Of a stretch of 64,000 bases of DNA, positions 19,019-28,102 are shown piece after piece. Position 1 is the stretch's first letter. Each line of letters opens with the position of its first letter. This DNA is from Streptosporangium canum. GTDB lineage: Bacteria > Actinomycetota > Actinomycetes > Streptosporangiales > Streptosporangiaceae. The position numbers and the translations under genes were made by a program. The stretch spans positions 62,001 to 126,000 of the forward strand of contig NZ_FOQY01000003.1 in assembly GCF_900113865.1 (NCBI RefSeq), written 5' to 3'. The notes below the pieces were generated by a model, which worked only from the letters and a program-made list of their open reading frames with translations, was not told the DNA's origin and did no database searches.

Positions 19019-19296
19019 GTGATTGTCCTCCAGGTCGGGGCGCCCGTCCGGGCGCTGTTCTCGGTTGACGCGGCAGCCTGCGGCTGTCGCCCTGATGCCC
19101 CGAACCGGCTCCAGCCGGGCTCTCACCCGGACCGAGGGAACGATTCTCGACGGGGCATGCGAAGTCGGCCTGTGAGTGACAGGCCATCGAAAAGTGTACC
19201 CGTAGCCGGGCCTCGCCCTGACCTCAGCGCGTCAAGAGCGCCTTATCGTTCCCGGCCGTTTCCGGAGGGATCCATGGTGGCCGCCATCGTTTCGGA

Positions 19297-19896
19297 TCAC
19301 TCGCGGGGGAGCCCGTGCGGCCGGCGCTCGGCACGGGGGAAGAGGCTCACCTGCGCCTCGGAGAGCCGCGCCCCGGCCGGCGCCTGGGACCGCTGCCGGA
19401 CGGTCGCGCGATAGGGGGAGAGCAGCTCGTCGATCTGCTCGTTCAACCGTCCGAGCTCCTCGGCGTCGACCAGCAGGACCTGGCGGTTGAACATCGAGGC
19501 CTTCCGCCACTCGGGAGGCTCGCGGTCGTAGTTGCCCAGGGCCCGGGTCAGCTCGTCGGCCGCCTGGTCGCGCACAGCCTTGATCAGCAGATCCTTGGCC
19601 GCCCGGACCTCCGGCCGGTCATCGGGTTCGTTGCTGACGGTGAAGCCGCCCGGAGTGGACCTCCACAACCTCTCCCTGCCGTCGCCGCGCGCCGGCGCGT
19701 CCTCGGCGAAGCCGTACTTGGCGAGCATGCGCAGATGATAGCTCGCCGCGCTCGGCGTGACCCCGACGACGTCGGCGACCTCGGTCGCGGTGGCGGGCCC
19801 CTCGGACTGGAGCCGGTTCAGGATGGCGAGCCGCGCCGGATGCGCCAGCGCGCGCATCGCCGTGGGGTCGGTGAGCGGCCTGCGTGCCTCGGTCAT
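19297..19896 (-). CDS. ArsR-type winged-helix transcriptional regulator
   Basis: About 199 residues. An N-terminal ArsR-like winged helix (ALAHPARLAILNRLQ, then VADVVGVTPSAASYHLRMLAK) is followed by a 100-residue effector or dimer region with no cysteine metal site that I can see, so it is unlikely to be a metal sensor. It is divergent from an MFS transporter. A perfect palindrome covers the intergenic region, so it most probably represses itself and the transporter. Start taken at ATG 19896; a frame open to 19938 would enter the palindrome. Confidence 0.85.
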   Translation of the reverse strand: MTEARRPLTDPTAMRALAHPARLAILNRLQSEGPATATEVADVVGVTPSAASYHLRMLAKYGFAEDAPARGDGRERLWRSTPGGFTVSNEPDDRPEVRAAKDLLIKAVRDQAADELTRALGNYDREPPEWRKASMFNRQVLLVDAEELGRLNEQIDELLSPYRATVRQRSQAPAGARLSEAQVSLFPRAERRPHGLPRE

Positions 19897-19932
19897 GTGC
19901 AAACCGTACCCACTTCCGGTCTGAAGTATTGC

Positions 19933-19970
19933 CTTCACAACTATGAAGGATTATCTTCATAGTTGTGAAG
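19933..19970. promoter_or_regulatory. Perfect palindromic operator between arsR-like gene and MFS gene
   Basis: Arms cttcacaactatgaag (19933-19948) and cttcatagttgtgaag (19955-19970) are exact inverted repeats, 16 bp each, with a 6-bp AT-rich spacer. Each arm itself contains cttca...tgaag, giving a nested symmetry that could hold two dimers. The location between divergent genes makes it the likely binding site of the ArsR-type regulator. Confidence 0.85.
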
Positions 19971-19999
19971 CGTTCCCTTCAGAAAGCGGTGTGACGCAC

Positions 20000-21241
20000 A
20001 TGTTCCAGCCCCTCCCCCTGCGCAGACAGCGCGACTACCGGCTGCTGCTGTCCGCCCGCGCCGTCTCCGAGACCGGAGCCGAGGTCACCCGGCTGGCCGT
20101 GCCGCTGACCGCCGCCACCCTGCTCGGCGCCTCCCCCTCCCAGATGGGCGTGCTCACCGCCGCCGCCTCGCTGCCCTACCTGCTGATCGGGCTCCAGGCG
20201 GGCGCGGTCGCCGACCGGCTGCGACGGCACCGCCCGGTCATGATCGGCTGCGAGCTGGCCTCGGCCGGCGCGATCGCCACGATCCCCGCGGCCTGGATCG
20301 CCGGGCTGCTGACCGTGTCGTGGCTGATCGCGGTGACGTTCGTCGTCGGCACCTGCTCGGTGATCTTCCGGGCCTTCAGCTTCCCCCACATGGCCGTGGT
20401 GGTCCACGAGAGCCAGCGCCCCCAGGCCCTGGCCGGATTCCAGTCGGCCCACTCGCTCGCGGTCGTCGGCGGGCCCGGTCTCTCCGGTCTGCTGGTCCAG
20501 GCCGTCACCGCGCCCTTCGCGATGCTGATCGACGCGGTGTCCTTCCTGGTCTCGGCGCTCCTGATCCGCGGCATCAAGGCACCGGAGACCCACACGCCCG
20601 CTCCCCCGCGCGGCATATGGGCAGAGATCCGTGAGGGCCTGCGCGCCGTGGTCGTGGACCCGACGCTGCGCGCCCTCTGCGGCTCCGGGATCACGATCAA
20701 CTTCTTCGGCAGCGCCTACATGGCTCTCTTCGTGATCTACGCGCTCACCGTCCTGGGCCTGCCCGCCGGGCTGGTCGGCGTGATCACCGCGTGCTTCGGC
20801 GTCGGCGGCCTGCTGGGCGCCCTCATCACCTCCCGTCTGGTCAAGCGGCTCGGCGAGAACCGGATGCTGACCTGCTCGGTGCTGCTGTTCCCGCTCGACT
20901 TCGTGGTCGCGGCCCTCGCCTCCGGACCGGTCTGGGCCAAGTTCGCCCTCATGTCCGCCAGCGCGCTCATCAGCGGCGCGGCCGTCATCTCCTTCTCCAT
21001 CTGCTTCGGCGCGATCACCCTGAGGGAGGCCCCCGCGGAACTGCGCGGCCGGATCAACGCCACGATGGGCTTCGCCATGCAGGGCGTCCTCACCCTCGGC
21101 GGACTGTTCGGCGGCGTCATGGGCGAGCTGCTGGGTCTGCGCCCGGTGCTGTGGATGGGCGCGGCCGGGGTGGCGCTCATCATGATCCCGATGATCTGGC
21201 TCTCCCCGCTGCGCCGCTCCTCCGCACAGCGAACACGATGA
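20000..21241 (+). CDS. Major facilitator superfamily exporter
   Basis: About 413 residues with roughly twelve membrane helices. It has the MFS loop-2/3-type motif (GLQAGAVADRLRRHRPVM) and an N-terminus (LRRQRDYRLLLSAR) typical of drug-efflux MFS proteins of the EmrB/MdfA-like and DUF894 groups. The start is ATG 20000 or GTG 19991; neither has a good ribosome site. Controlled with the divergent ArsR-type regulator, it is probably induced by its export substrate. Its 3' end overlaps the convergent APC permease gene by 62 bp. Confidence 0.85.
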   Translation: MFQPLPLRRQRDYRLLLSARAVSETGAEVTRLAVPLTAATLLGASPSQMGVLTAAASLPYLLIGLQAGAVADRLRRHRPVMIGCELASAGAIATIPAAWIAGLLTVSWLIAVTFVVGTCSVIFRAFSFPHMAVVVHESQRPQALAGFQSAHSLAVVGGPGLSGLLVQAVTAPFAMLIDAVSFLVSALLIRGIKAPETHTPAPPRGIWAEIREGLRAVVVDPTLRALCGSGITINFFGSAYMALFVIYALTVLGLPAGLVGVITACFGVGGLLGALITSRLVKRLGENRMLTCSVLLFPLDFVVAALASGPVWAKFALMSASALISGAAVISFSICFGAITLREAPAELRGRINATMGFAMQGVLTLGGLFGGVMGELLGLRPVLWMGAAGVALIMIPMIWLSPLRRSSAQRTR

Positions 21242-22541
21242 GCCCGGCGACCAGCCAGCCCAGACCGACGAGCTTGGCGAGAGGACTGGCCAGGGCGATG
21301 ATCCAGATCGCGACCAGCCCGCCGGCGACCGGCACCAGCAGGTGCCGCAGCCAGTCCCGGCTCCCTCGCCGGATCCGGAAATACCCGATCACGGAGGCGT
21401 GCAGCATCGCGAACGCCGACAGCGCGCCGATGTCCACGATCGACACCAGCACGTCGAGGCCGTTGTCCCGGCTCGCCGCCCAGACGGAGACCACCAGCGT
21501 GACCGCCCCGGCGCTGAGCAGCGCCACCTGGGGCGTCCCCGACCGGGGATCCACCGACGACAGCGCGCGGGGCAGCCCGCCGCCCCTGGCCATGCCGTAC
21601 AGCAGCCGTCCGGCCGCCGCCACCGCGGCCATCGCGGCGAACGCAGGGCCCACCGCCTTGGCGATCTTCATGAGGGTGGCCAGCCAGGGTGAGACGGCCA
21701 CGCCCGTCACGTCGTAGAAGGCGGTGCCCTGCGCGGCCGGGTGCGCGGCCAGTTCCGCCGGGGGCACCGGGTCCAGCACCCCGGCCAGGTAGGTCTGGAC
21801 CGCGAACAGCGCACCGGCCACCCCCAGGCAGAGCAGCACCGCCCTGCCCACCTGGCGGGAGTCACCGCTCGTCTCCTCGGCGAAGGAGGCGATGGCGTCG
21901 AACCCGAGAAACGACAGGACCGCCACCGAGACGGCCCCGATCACCGCCGCCACCGTGGTCCCCCCGACCCCGGTGAACGGCGACAGCCACGGCCTGGCGG
22001 GCCCCTCCCCGACCAGCACGGCCACCGCCATGACCACGAACACGGCCAGCACCGTCACCTCGGCGAGGAGCACCACGAGGCCCACCCGGGCGGCCAGCCG
22101 TACTCCGGAGACGTTCAGCGCGGTGGTCACCGCGAAGGCCAGCGCCGTGAAGGCCCAGGCGGGAACGGCCGGGAACAGCGCGTGCAGCGCGATCCCGGAG
22201 AACAGGTACGCCACGCTGGGGATGAGCAGATAGTCGAGCATCACCAGCCAACCGGCCAGGAACCCGGCCCCGGCCCCCAGCCCCGCCGACGCGTAGGCGA
22301 ACACCGACCCCGCCTCCGGCACCACCCGCGACATCTGCGCGTAGGAGATGGCGGTGAAGGCCATGGCGACCGTGGCGACGACGTAGACGAGCGCCACCGC
22401 GCCGTTGCTCTTGGCGTCGAGCACCCCGAACACGCCCACCGGAGCCAGCGGCCCGATGAACAGCAGCCCGTAGACGATCAGATCCCGAGCCGAGAGCGTA
22501 CGGCGCAGGGCCCCCTGCTCCTTCACCCCGTGTTCTTCCAC
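21180..22541 (-). CDS. APC-family amino acid permease
   Basis: 453 residues, about twelve membrane helices, of the amino acid-polyamine-organocation superfamily. It shows GPLAPVGVFG in helix 1, FSEV-like residues in helix 3, and FLGFDAIASFAEE in the middle, the last being a helix-6 signature. Start at GTG 22541 with an aagggga ribosome site; the frame remains open upstream but is Pro/Arg-rich and unlike protein. It could take up an amino acid or polyamine; nothing nearby tells which. Its end overlaps the MFS gene tail to tail. Confidence 0.85.
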   Translation of the reverse strand: MEEHGVKEQGALRRTLSARDLIVYGLLFIGPLAPVGVFGVLDAKSNGAVALVYVVATVAMAFTAISYAQMSRVVPEAGSVFAYASAGLGAGAGFLAGWLVMLDYLLIPSVAYLFSGIALHALFPAVPAWAFTALAFAVTTALNVSGVRLAARVGLVVLLAEVTVLAVFVVMAVAVLVGEGPARPWLSPFTGVGGTTVAAVIGAVSVAVLSFLGFDAIASFAEETSGDSRQVGRAVLLCLGVAGALFAVQTYLAGVLDPVPPAELAAHPAAQGTAFYDVTGVAVSPWLATLMKIAKAVGPAFAAMAAVAAAGRLLYGMARGGGLPRALSSVDPRSGTPQVALLSAGAVTLVVSVWAASRDNGLDVLVSIVDIGALSAFAMLHASVIGYFRIRRGSRDWLRHLLVPVAGGLVAIWIIALASPLAKLVGLGWLVAGLIVFAVRRSGAAGRARSSGS

Positions 22542-22798
22542 GTCAGTCCCCTTGTCCGAGGCTACGGGGAACCCCCGGCCACCCGGAGAGCGGGTGCTCC
22601 ACCTCGCCTTCCGCCGCGAGTTCCCCCAGCGGAACGGGGCCGGCGGAGGCGGCGGACCCGGGGTGCCGCGAAGGGCGGGGACGGGGAAGATGAAGGACCT
22701 GAGCGGGAAGAGGGTGGTGTCCACAGCGCCGGATCACCTGTCCACAGAATGCCGCTCGGTGTGCTCCGGCCCGCTGGAGATCTCCCATCCTCGGGGAG

Positions 22799-23476
22799 GT
22801 GAACTCCCTGCGGCCCTTCGGGCTCCGAGCCTTGTCGCCCGCTCCGCTGCCCATGCTGATGGCCGTCCTGCTGACCGCCGTGCCAGGGAGCGCGGGCACC
22901 CACAGCACGATCGACCTGATCGACCGACGCACGCCCCCGGGATCCTCGCCCCACCAGCACACAGCACCCGCACCCCCAGCCCACCAGCACACAGCACCCG
23001 CACCCCCAGCCCACCAGCACACAGCACCCGCACCCTCGGCCCGCTGGGACTGGCCACTCGCCGGGCGGCCTCACGTGCTCCGTGGGTTCGCGCCCCCGGC
23101 ACAGCCCTGGCTGGCCGGGCATCGGGGGATCGACCTCGCCGCTCCGCCCGGCACGGAGGTCCGCGCGGCCGGAGCCGGGACGGTGGGATACGCGGGACCG
23201 CTCGCGGAGCGGGGGGTGGTGACCGTCCTCCATGCCGACGGCCTGCGGACGACCTACCTGCCCGTCCAGCCGTCGGTACGGCATGGCCAGACGGTGGGCC
23301 GGGGCGAGGCGATCGGTGTGGTCCAGGACGTTCCCGGGCACTGCCCGGCCGCCTGCCTGCACTGGGGCCTGCTCCGCGACCGCCTGTACCTCGACCCGCT
23401 GCTTCTGCTGGGCCGGGGCCAGGTCCGGCTGCTCCCCGTCTGGCCCGCGCACCCCGGACACACCGGCCGCCGATGA
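22799..23476 (+). CDS. Secreted M23-family metallopeptidase (LytM-like)
   Basis: 225 residues. A signal peptide (LMAVLLTAVPGSAG) precedes a Pro/His/Ala repeat linker and a C-terminal LytM-like domain. The first zinc motif H-x3-D is present (GHRGIDLAAPPGTEV). The usual H-x-H of the second motif reads C-L-H (ACLHWG), which as I recall is common in the rpsB-linked actinobacterial homologues; cysteine may replace the metal ligand or the enzyme may be weak. GTG 22799 abuts its gggag ribosome site, so a start further in is possible. Probably acts on cell-wall peptidoglycan. Confidence 0.85.
   Translation: MNSLRPFGLRALSPAPLPMLMAVLLTAVPGSAGTHSTIDLIDRRTPPGSSPHQHTAPAPPAHQHTAPAPPAHQHTAPAPSARWDWPLAGRPHVLRGFAPPAQPWLAGHRGIDLAAPPGTEVRAAGAGTVGYAGPLAERGVVTVLHADGLRTTYLPVQPSVRHGQTVGRGEAIGVVQDVPGHCPAACLHWGLLRDRLYLDPLLLLGRGQVRLLPVWPAHPGHTGRR
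22952..23036. repeat. 30-bp tandem repeat, 2.8 copies, inside the M23 peptidase gene
   Basis: Nearly perfect 30-bp units starting at 22952, 22982 and 23012, encoding (HQHTAPAPPA)n between signal peptide and catalytic domain. Identity of the first two copies points to recent slippage or expansion. Confidence 0.95.
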
Positions 23477-23693
23477 GACGCAGGACCACCGGAGGCCGCT
23501 GACGGGTCCGCTCTCCGTCAGGCCCGCCCCGGGGACGGCCCCAGCCCGCCGATCATCAGCCAGGAGCCCACCGGAGGAATGCGCCCCGCCCGCCGGTGAC
23601 CCGTCCAGGGGTTCGCCGAAGGGATGGATCCCGCCCTCCGATCACCGGCCGGGGATCCGCCGGAGGGCCGGAGCGAGGGGCCCCGCCTGCCGG

Positions 23694-24884
23694 TTACCGG
23701 TCGGGGGATCCGCCGGGGCGTAGGCGCCAGCCGCGGGGGACGCGTTCGACGTATCCGGCGGCGGCCAGGGCACCGAGACAGGACAGCACGGTGTCCAGGT
23801 CGACGCCCGCCGCCACCGCTACCGTCGCCGGGCCTGTCCCGGTCCGGGCGGGCACGGCCTCGAGAACCCTGCGGATCTCGGGACTCAACCGGTCACGCGG
23901 GAGCACCGGGCCACGTGGTTCGGGGGCCAGGTCGCCGCCCATCGCACCGACGAGCTCGATCATCTCCTCGGGGGTGGTCACGCAGACGGCTCTCCCCTGC
24001 CGGATCAACCGGTGGCACCCCGCGGAGGTCTCCGAGGTCACCGGCCCCGGCACCGCGGCCAGATGGCGGTTCAGCGAGACCGCGTGTCCCGCCGTGTTGA
24101 GCGCCCCGCTCCGCACCGCCGCCTCGATCACCACGGTGCCCCGCGACAGCGCGGCGATGAGCCGGTTGCGGATCAGGAAACGCGGCCGGGTCGGGGTGGC
24201 GCCCATCGGGCACTCGCTCACCAGCACACCCTGGGAGCGCACGGCCGCGAACAGCGAATGGTGCGCGCTGGGATAGGCGACGTCGGCGCCGCAGGCCAGC
24301 ACCACGACGGTCGGCGTCTCACCCGCGAGGGCGCCGCGATGGGCCGCCCCGTCGATGCCGTAGGCGCCGCCCGAGATCACAGCCCAGCCCCGTTCGCTCA
24401 GCCCGGCTCCGAACTCCGCCGCGACATGCGTGCCGTACGGCGTGGCGGCCCGGGAGCCGACGACCGCGACGGAGCGCAGGCAGGAGAAGCGCAGGTCGGC
24501 CTCACCGTGGAGCCACAGGGCATGAGGGCGGGACTCGCCGAGGTCGTCCAGCTGGGTCGGCCACTCGGAGTCGCCGGGGACCACCAGCCGCGCCCCACGT
24601 CGCTCCCCCTCGGCCAGGTCGCGGACGGGGTCGGCCGTCTCCAGCCGGGCCGCCCAGGAGGCGAACATCCGCCCGAGCCTGGCCGTGAGCCGCTCGTGCC
24701 GCGATCCGGCCGGCTCCCGGTGCGGAGAGTCGGCGAACCACCCGGCGAGCCCCGGCTCCGGGCGTCCCTCGCGAATGCGCGCGACGGCCGCCTGCGGGCC
24801 GTGAGCGGCGACGAGCCTGCCCATCATGGCGTCGCCGGGCTCGGCCACCCGCATCAACGCGACCCGCGCGAGCCGGTCGCTCAC
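23694..24884 (-). CDS. dprA: DNA-processing protein DprA (Smf)
   Basis: 396 residues. DprA loads RecA onto incoming single-stranded DNA. The Rossmann-like core is clear (VAVVGSRAATPYGTHVA, then SGGAYGIDGAAHRGAL and the FLIRNRLIAALS region). A winged-helix tail follows (LDTVLSCLGALAAAGYVER). GTG 24884 overlaps the comM stop (GTGA) and has a gggagga ribosome site, so the two genes are translationally coupled. Confidence 0.95.
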   Translation of the reverse strand: MSDRLARVALMRVAEPGDAMMGRLVAAHGPQAAVARIREGRPEPGLAGWFADSPHREPAGSRHERLTARLGRMFASWAARLETADPVRDLAEGERRGARLVVPGDSEWPTQLDDLGESRPHALWLHGEADLRFSCLRSVAVVGSRAATPYGTHVAAEFGAGLSERGWAVISGGAYGIDGAAHRGALAGETPTVVVLACGADVAYPSAHHSLFAAVRSQGVLVSECPMGATPTRPRFLIRNRLIAALSRGTVVIEAAVRSGALNTAGHAVSLNRHLAAVPGPVTSETSAGCHRLIRQGRAVCVTTPEEMIELVGAMGGDLAPEPRGPVLPRDRLSPEIRRVLEAVPARTGTGPATVAVAAGVDLDTVLSCLGALAAAGYVERVPRGWRLRPGGSPDR

Positions 24885-26464
24885 CGTTCCTCCCCCAGCC
24901 ACAGCCCGAGTGCGGCGTTGGTCTCCGCGACTCCGGGCCCGTCCTTGCCGCCGAGGTCGGCCAGCGTCCAGGCGACCCTGAGCACCCGGTCCAGCCCGCG
25001 GGCACTCAGCTGACCGCTGTCGAGGCAGCGGAGCAGGGGCGCCATCGCCTTCGGCGGCGGACGGTATTCGGCGTGGAGGGCGCGGGTGGGCATCTCCGCG
25101 TTGGACCGCCACGGCCTGTCCGCGAACCGCCTGGCGGCATGTCCGCGGGCGATGAGCACCCGTTCGGCCACCACCCGGCTCGGCTCGATGAACCGGCGGT
25201 CGGCGAGGAGCTCGCGCCGGGTCGACCGGTACAAGGTGACCTTGACGTCGATCCGGTCGAGCAGCGGGCCGGAGAGCCTGGCCAGGTAGCGGCGGCGGAC
25301 CGCGGGGGTGCACCGGCACGGGTCCTCCGGGCTGGAGGGCTGCGCGCAAGGGCACTGGTTGGCGGCCAGCACCAGCATGAACCTGGCGGGGAACGTGACC
25401 GATCCCACCGCCCTGGAGACCGTCACCCGGCCCGACTCGATCGGCTGCCTGAGCGAGTCGAGAACGGTCGTCGGATATTCGGGGGCCTCGTCCAGGAACA
25501 GGACGCCTCGATGGGCGAGTGACACCGCGCCCGGGCGGATCGCCCCGCTGCCCCCGCCGATGACGGCCGCGACGGTCGCGGTGTGGTGGGGCGCCACGAA
25601 CGGCGGGCGGGTCAGCAGCGGCCGGTCGACGGGCAGCACCCCGGCGACGGAGTGGATGGCGGTGACTTCGAGTGCCTCATCCCGCTCCAGGGACGGGAGC
25701 AGGGTGGGCAGCCGCTCGGCGAGCATCGTCTTGCCGGTGCCGGGCTGGCCCAGCATCCAGAAGTTGTGGCCTCCGGCGGCGCAGACCTCCAGCGCACGGC
25801 GGGCGAAGGGCTGACCGGCCACGTCGCCGAGGTCGGGGACGAGCTCGCCGGAATCGGCCGGAGCGAGCAGGCGCGCGCCGCCCGGTCCGCCGACGGACTC
25901 GGGCGCCTCGGCGGGCGGGGTGAGCTCGGCCATGGGCAGGTCGACCGGGTCGTCGCTCCGCAGCCGGCTCACCAGCTCGCCCAGCGTGCGGGCGGGGATG
26001 ACGGTCACATCCGGCACGAGAGCGGCCTCGGCGGCGTTGCGCGCGGGGACCACGACGGTGTCGGCACCGGCTCCGGCCGCCGCCAGCACGGCGGGGAGCA
26101 CGCCCCGCACCGGTCTCAGCGAGCCGTCGAGGCCGAGCTCGCCCAGGAAGAACGGCTCGGCGACCTTGGCTCGGGGCACGATCCCCGCCGCCGCGAGCAG
26201 GGCCACGGCGATCGCCAGGTCGAACACGCTTCCGCGTTTGGGCAGGCTGGCGGGGAACAGGCTGACGGTGATCCGCGCGTCGGGCCACCCGTAGCGGCTG
26301 TTGACCACCGCCGAGCGGACCCGGTCGCGCGCCTCGCTCAGCGCGGTGTCCAGCATGCCGATGAGGTGCAGGCCGGCCATTCCGGAGCCGACGTCGGCCT
26401 CGACGTCGACGGGGTGGCCGGTCACGCCGACCAGCGCGATGCAGCGCGTGCGTGCGACGGCCAC
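24881..26464 (-). CDS. comM: YifB/ComM-family magnesium-chelatase-like AAA+ ATPase
   Basis: 527 residues. An N-terminal Lon-protease-like substrate domain (FPASLPKRGSVFDLAIAV) is followed by the Mg-chelatase AAA+ module, with Walker A (GQPGTGKT), Walker B (GVLFLDEAPE) and a cysteine cluster (NQCPCAQP then DPCRCTP) as in ComM. Proteins of this family aid branch migration in natural transformation. Starts with GTG 26464; sits between yraN and dprA in the standard order. Confidence 0.94.
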   Translation of the reverse strand: MAVARTRCIALVGVTGHPVDVEADVGSGMAGLHLIGMLDTALSEARDRVRSAVVNSRYGWPDARITVSLFPASLPKRGSVFDLAIAVALLAAAGIVPRAKVAEPFFLGELGLDGSLRPVRGVLPAVLAAAGAGADTVVVPARNAAEAALVPDVTVIPARTLGELVSRLRSDDPVDLPMAELTPPAEAPESVGGPGGARLLAPADSGELVPDLGDVAGQPFARRALEVCAAGGHNFWMLGQPGTGKTMLAERLPTLLPSLERDEALEVTAIHSVAGVLPVDRPLLTRPPFVAPHHTATVAAVIGGGSGAIRPGAVSLAHRGVLFLDEAPEYPTTVLDSLRQPIESGRVTVSRAVGSVTFPARFMLVLAANQCPCAQPSSPEDPCRCTPAVRRRYLARLSGPLLDRIDVKVTLYRSTRRELLADRRFIEPSRVVAERVLIARGHAARRFADRPWRSNAEMPTRALHAEYRPPPKAMAPLLRCLDSGQLSARGLDRVLRVAWTLADLGGKDGPGVAETNAALGLWLGEER

Positions 26465-26515
26465 TCACGCCACCCCCCGGGCGGGGCGGATGATCCAGGA
26501 CAGTCCGGGAGGCAT

Positions 26516-26869
26516 CTAGCACACCCCCCGCTCGTGGCGGATGACGAGGTCTCCGGCGAACCGCTCCAGGGCGATGACGTCGATGCGGACGGAGTCGAAT
26601 CGCTCACGGCGCTCGGCCAGCCATCTGCCCGTGAGCCTGCGCAGGCGGGCGAGTTTCACCACGGTCACCGCCTCGAAGGCGGTCCCGTGGGTGCGGCCGG
26701 AGCGGGTCTTCACCTCCACCACGACGAGCGCCCGCCCCTCACGGGCGACCACGTCGATCTCACCGTCCGGGCATCGCCAGTTGCGATCCAGGATCTGCAT
26801 GCCGTGCGCCAGCAGATAGTCGACGGCGACCTGTTCGCCATGTCTGCCGAGCTCGTCCTTCGCGGCCAT
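26516..26869 (-). CDS. yraN: YraN/UPF0102 family endonuclease-like protein
   Basis: 117 residues, standard UPF0102 length. It contains the restriction-endonuclease-like core GEIDVVAREG followed by VVVEVKTR, the D-(x)n-E-x-K metal-site pattern. ATG 26869 has a ggaggtgg ribosome site. Function in the cell is unproven; it is commonly located next to comM and rnhB, as here. Confidence 0.93.
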   Translation of the reverse strand: MAAKDELGRHGEQVAVDYLLAHGMQILDRNWRCPDGEIDVVAREGRALVVVEVKTRSGRTHGTAFEAVTVVKLARLRRLTGRWLAERRERFDSVRIDVIALERFAGDLVIRHERGVC

Positions 26870-26978
26870 GGAACCACCTCCGGTTCCCGACCTTCGCGCA
26901 GCTCACCCTGGCCTCAGAGGGCCGAACCCGATTCTGTGGACACCCGTTCAGGCACGGCCCGCCTCTGTGGAGAACACC

Positions 26979-27302
26979 TCAGTTCGAGAACCCCTCCTTG
27001 GGCATCTCGAGGTCGGGCTTGGCCAGCTCCTCGACGTTGACGTCCTTGAAGGTGACGACGCGGACGTTCTTCACGAACCTCGCCGGACGGTACATGTCCC
27101 AGACCCAGGCGTCCTGCATCTTCACGTCGAAGAACACGTCACCGTTCTCGGCCGTGCGGACGTCCAGGTCGACGGAGTTGGTCAGATAGAAGCGCCGCTC
27201 GGTCTCGACGACGTAGGTGAACAACCCGACGACGTCGCGGTACTCACGGTAAAGCTGCAGCTCCATCTCGGTTTCGTATTTCTCGAGATCCTCTGCGCTC
27301 AT
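26979..27302 (-). CDS. DUF2469 family protein
   Basis: 107 residues, acidic. The opening MSAEDLEKYETEMELQLYREY and the internal RRFYLTNSVD and WVWDMYRPARF blocks are the hallmarks of this actinobacteria-specific family, found next to rnhB. No function is known. It has an aggaggatcgg ribosome site ahead of ATG 27302. Confidence 0.92.
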   Translation of the reverse strand: MSAEDLEKYETEMELQLYREYRDVVGLFTYVVETERRFYLTNSVDLDVRTAENGDVFFDVKMQDAWVWDMYRPARFVKNVRVVTFKDVNVEELAKPDLEMPKEGFSN

Positions 27303-27341
27303 ACCGATCCTCCTGATTGCACGCCTTCCCGGCCCGCCCGA

Positions 27342-28028
27342 TCAGGCGGGACCGGCCCCCACTTCATTCTCACTCATCACCTCACCCGGCCCGGACCGCG
27401 CCACCGTCGCGAACGAGAATCGGTGGGCCGGACACGGGCCGTACATCTCGAGTGCCCTGCGATGACCCACGGTGCCATACCCCTTGTGCACGGCGAAACC
27501 GTACTCGGGATGACGCTCACCGAGCGCGGTCATCATCCTGTCGCGTGTCACCTTCGCCACGATCGAGGCCGCCGCGACGCAGGCCGCGACCTGGTCCCCC
27601 TTCCAGACGCCGAGTGACGGCACGGGCAGGCCCGGGACGGGGAACCCGTCGGTCAGCACATAGCCGGGGTCACAGGCCAACCGGGCGACGGCCCTGCGCA
27701 TTCCCTCGATGTTGGATTTGTGCAGGCCGCGCGCGTCGATCTCGGCCGGGTCGATCACCACCACGCTCACCGCCCCCGCGGTCGCGGCGATCCGCTCGTA
27801 GAGCGACTCACGCCGGGCGGCGGTGAGCAGCTTGGAGTCGCTCAGACCGTCGATCCGGCGGCCGAGCACGACCGCGGCGACCACCAGCGGCCCGGCACAG
27901 GCGCCCCGGCCGGCCTCGTCGACTCCGGCCACGGGCCCCAGCCCGCGGCGCGCGAGAGCCCGCTCGTAGCCGTACAGTCCCGAATCCCGCCGGACCACGC
28001 TCGGCGTGGGGCGAAACGCAACCGTCAT
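27342..28028 (-). CDS. rnhB: Ribonuclease HII
   Basis: Cleaves the RNA strand of RNA-DNA hybrids, including single misincorporated ribonucleotides. 228 residues. The active-site motif [12 protein letters not shown] is at about residues 37-48, and [12 protein letters not shown] follows in the second half. It keeps the order lepB-rnhB-DUF2469-yraN. No clear ribosome site precedes ATG 28028. Confidence 0.96.
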   Translation of the reverse strand: MTVAFRPTPSVVRRDSGLYGYERALARRGLGPVAGVDEAGRGACAGPLVVAAVVLGRRIDGLSDSKLLTAARRESLYERIAATAGAVSVVVIDPAEIDARGLHKSNIEGMRRAVARLACDPGYVLTDGFPVPGLPVPSLGVWKGDQVAACVAAASIVAKVTRDRMMTALGERHPEYGFAVHKGYGTVGHRRALEMYGPCPAHRFSFATVARSGPGEVMSENEVGAGPA

Positions 28029-28102
28029 GGCACCACGGCAGACATAGCGACCATGAGCAGAGAGTACGCCCGATCCGGACCGTTCGGTACCGCTGTCTCA
28101 CC

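Noticed and set aside
22952..23036. Intergenic minisatellite
   Set aside because: The repeat is in frame within the M23 peptidase gene and is better described as a coding linker repeat.
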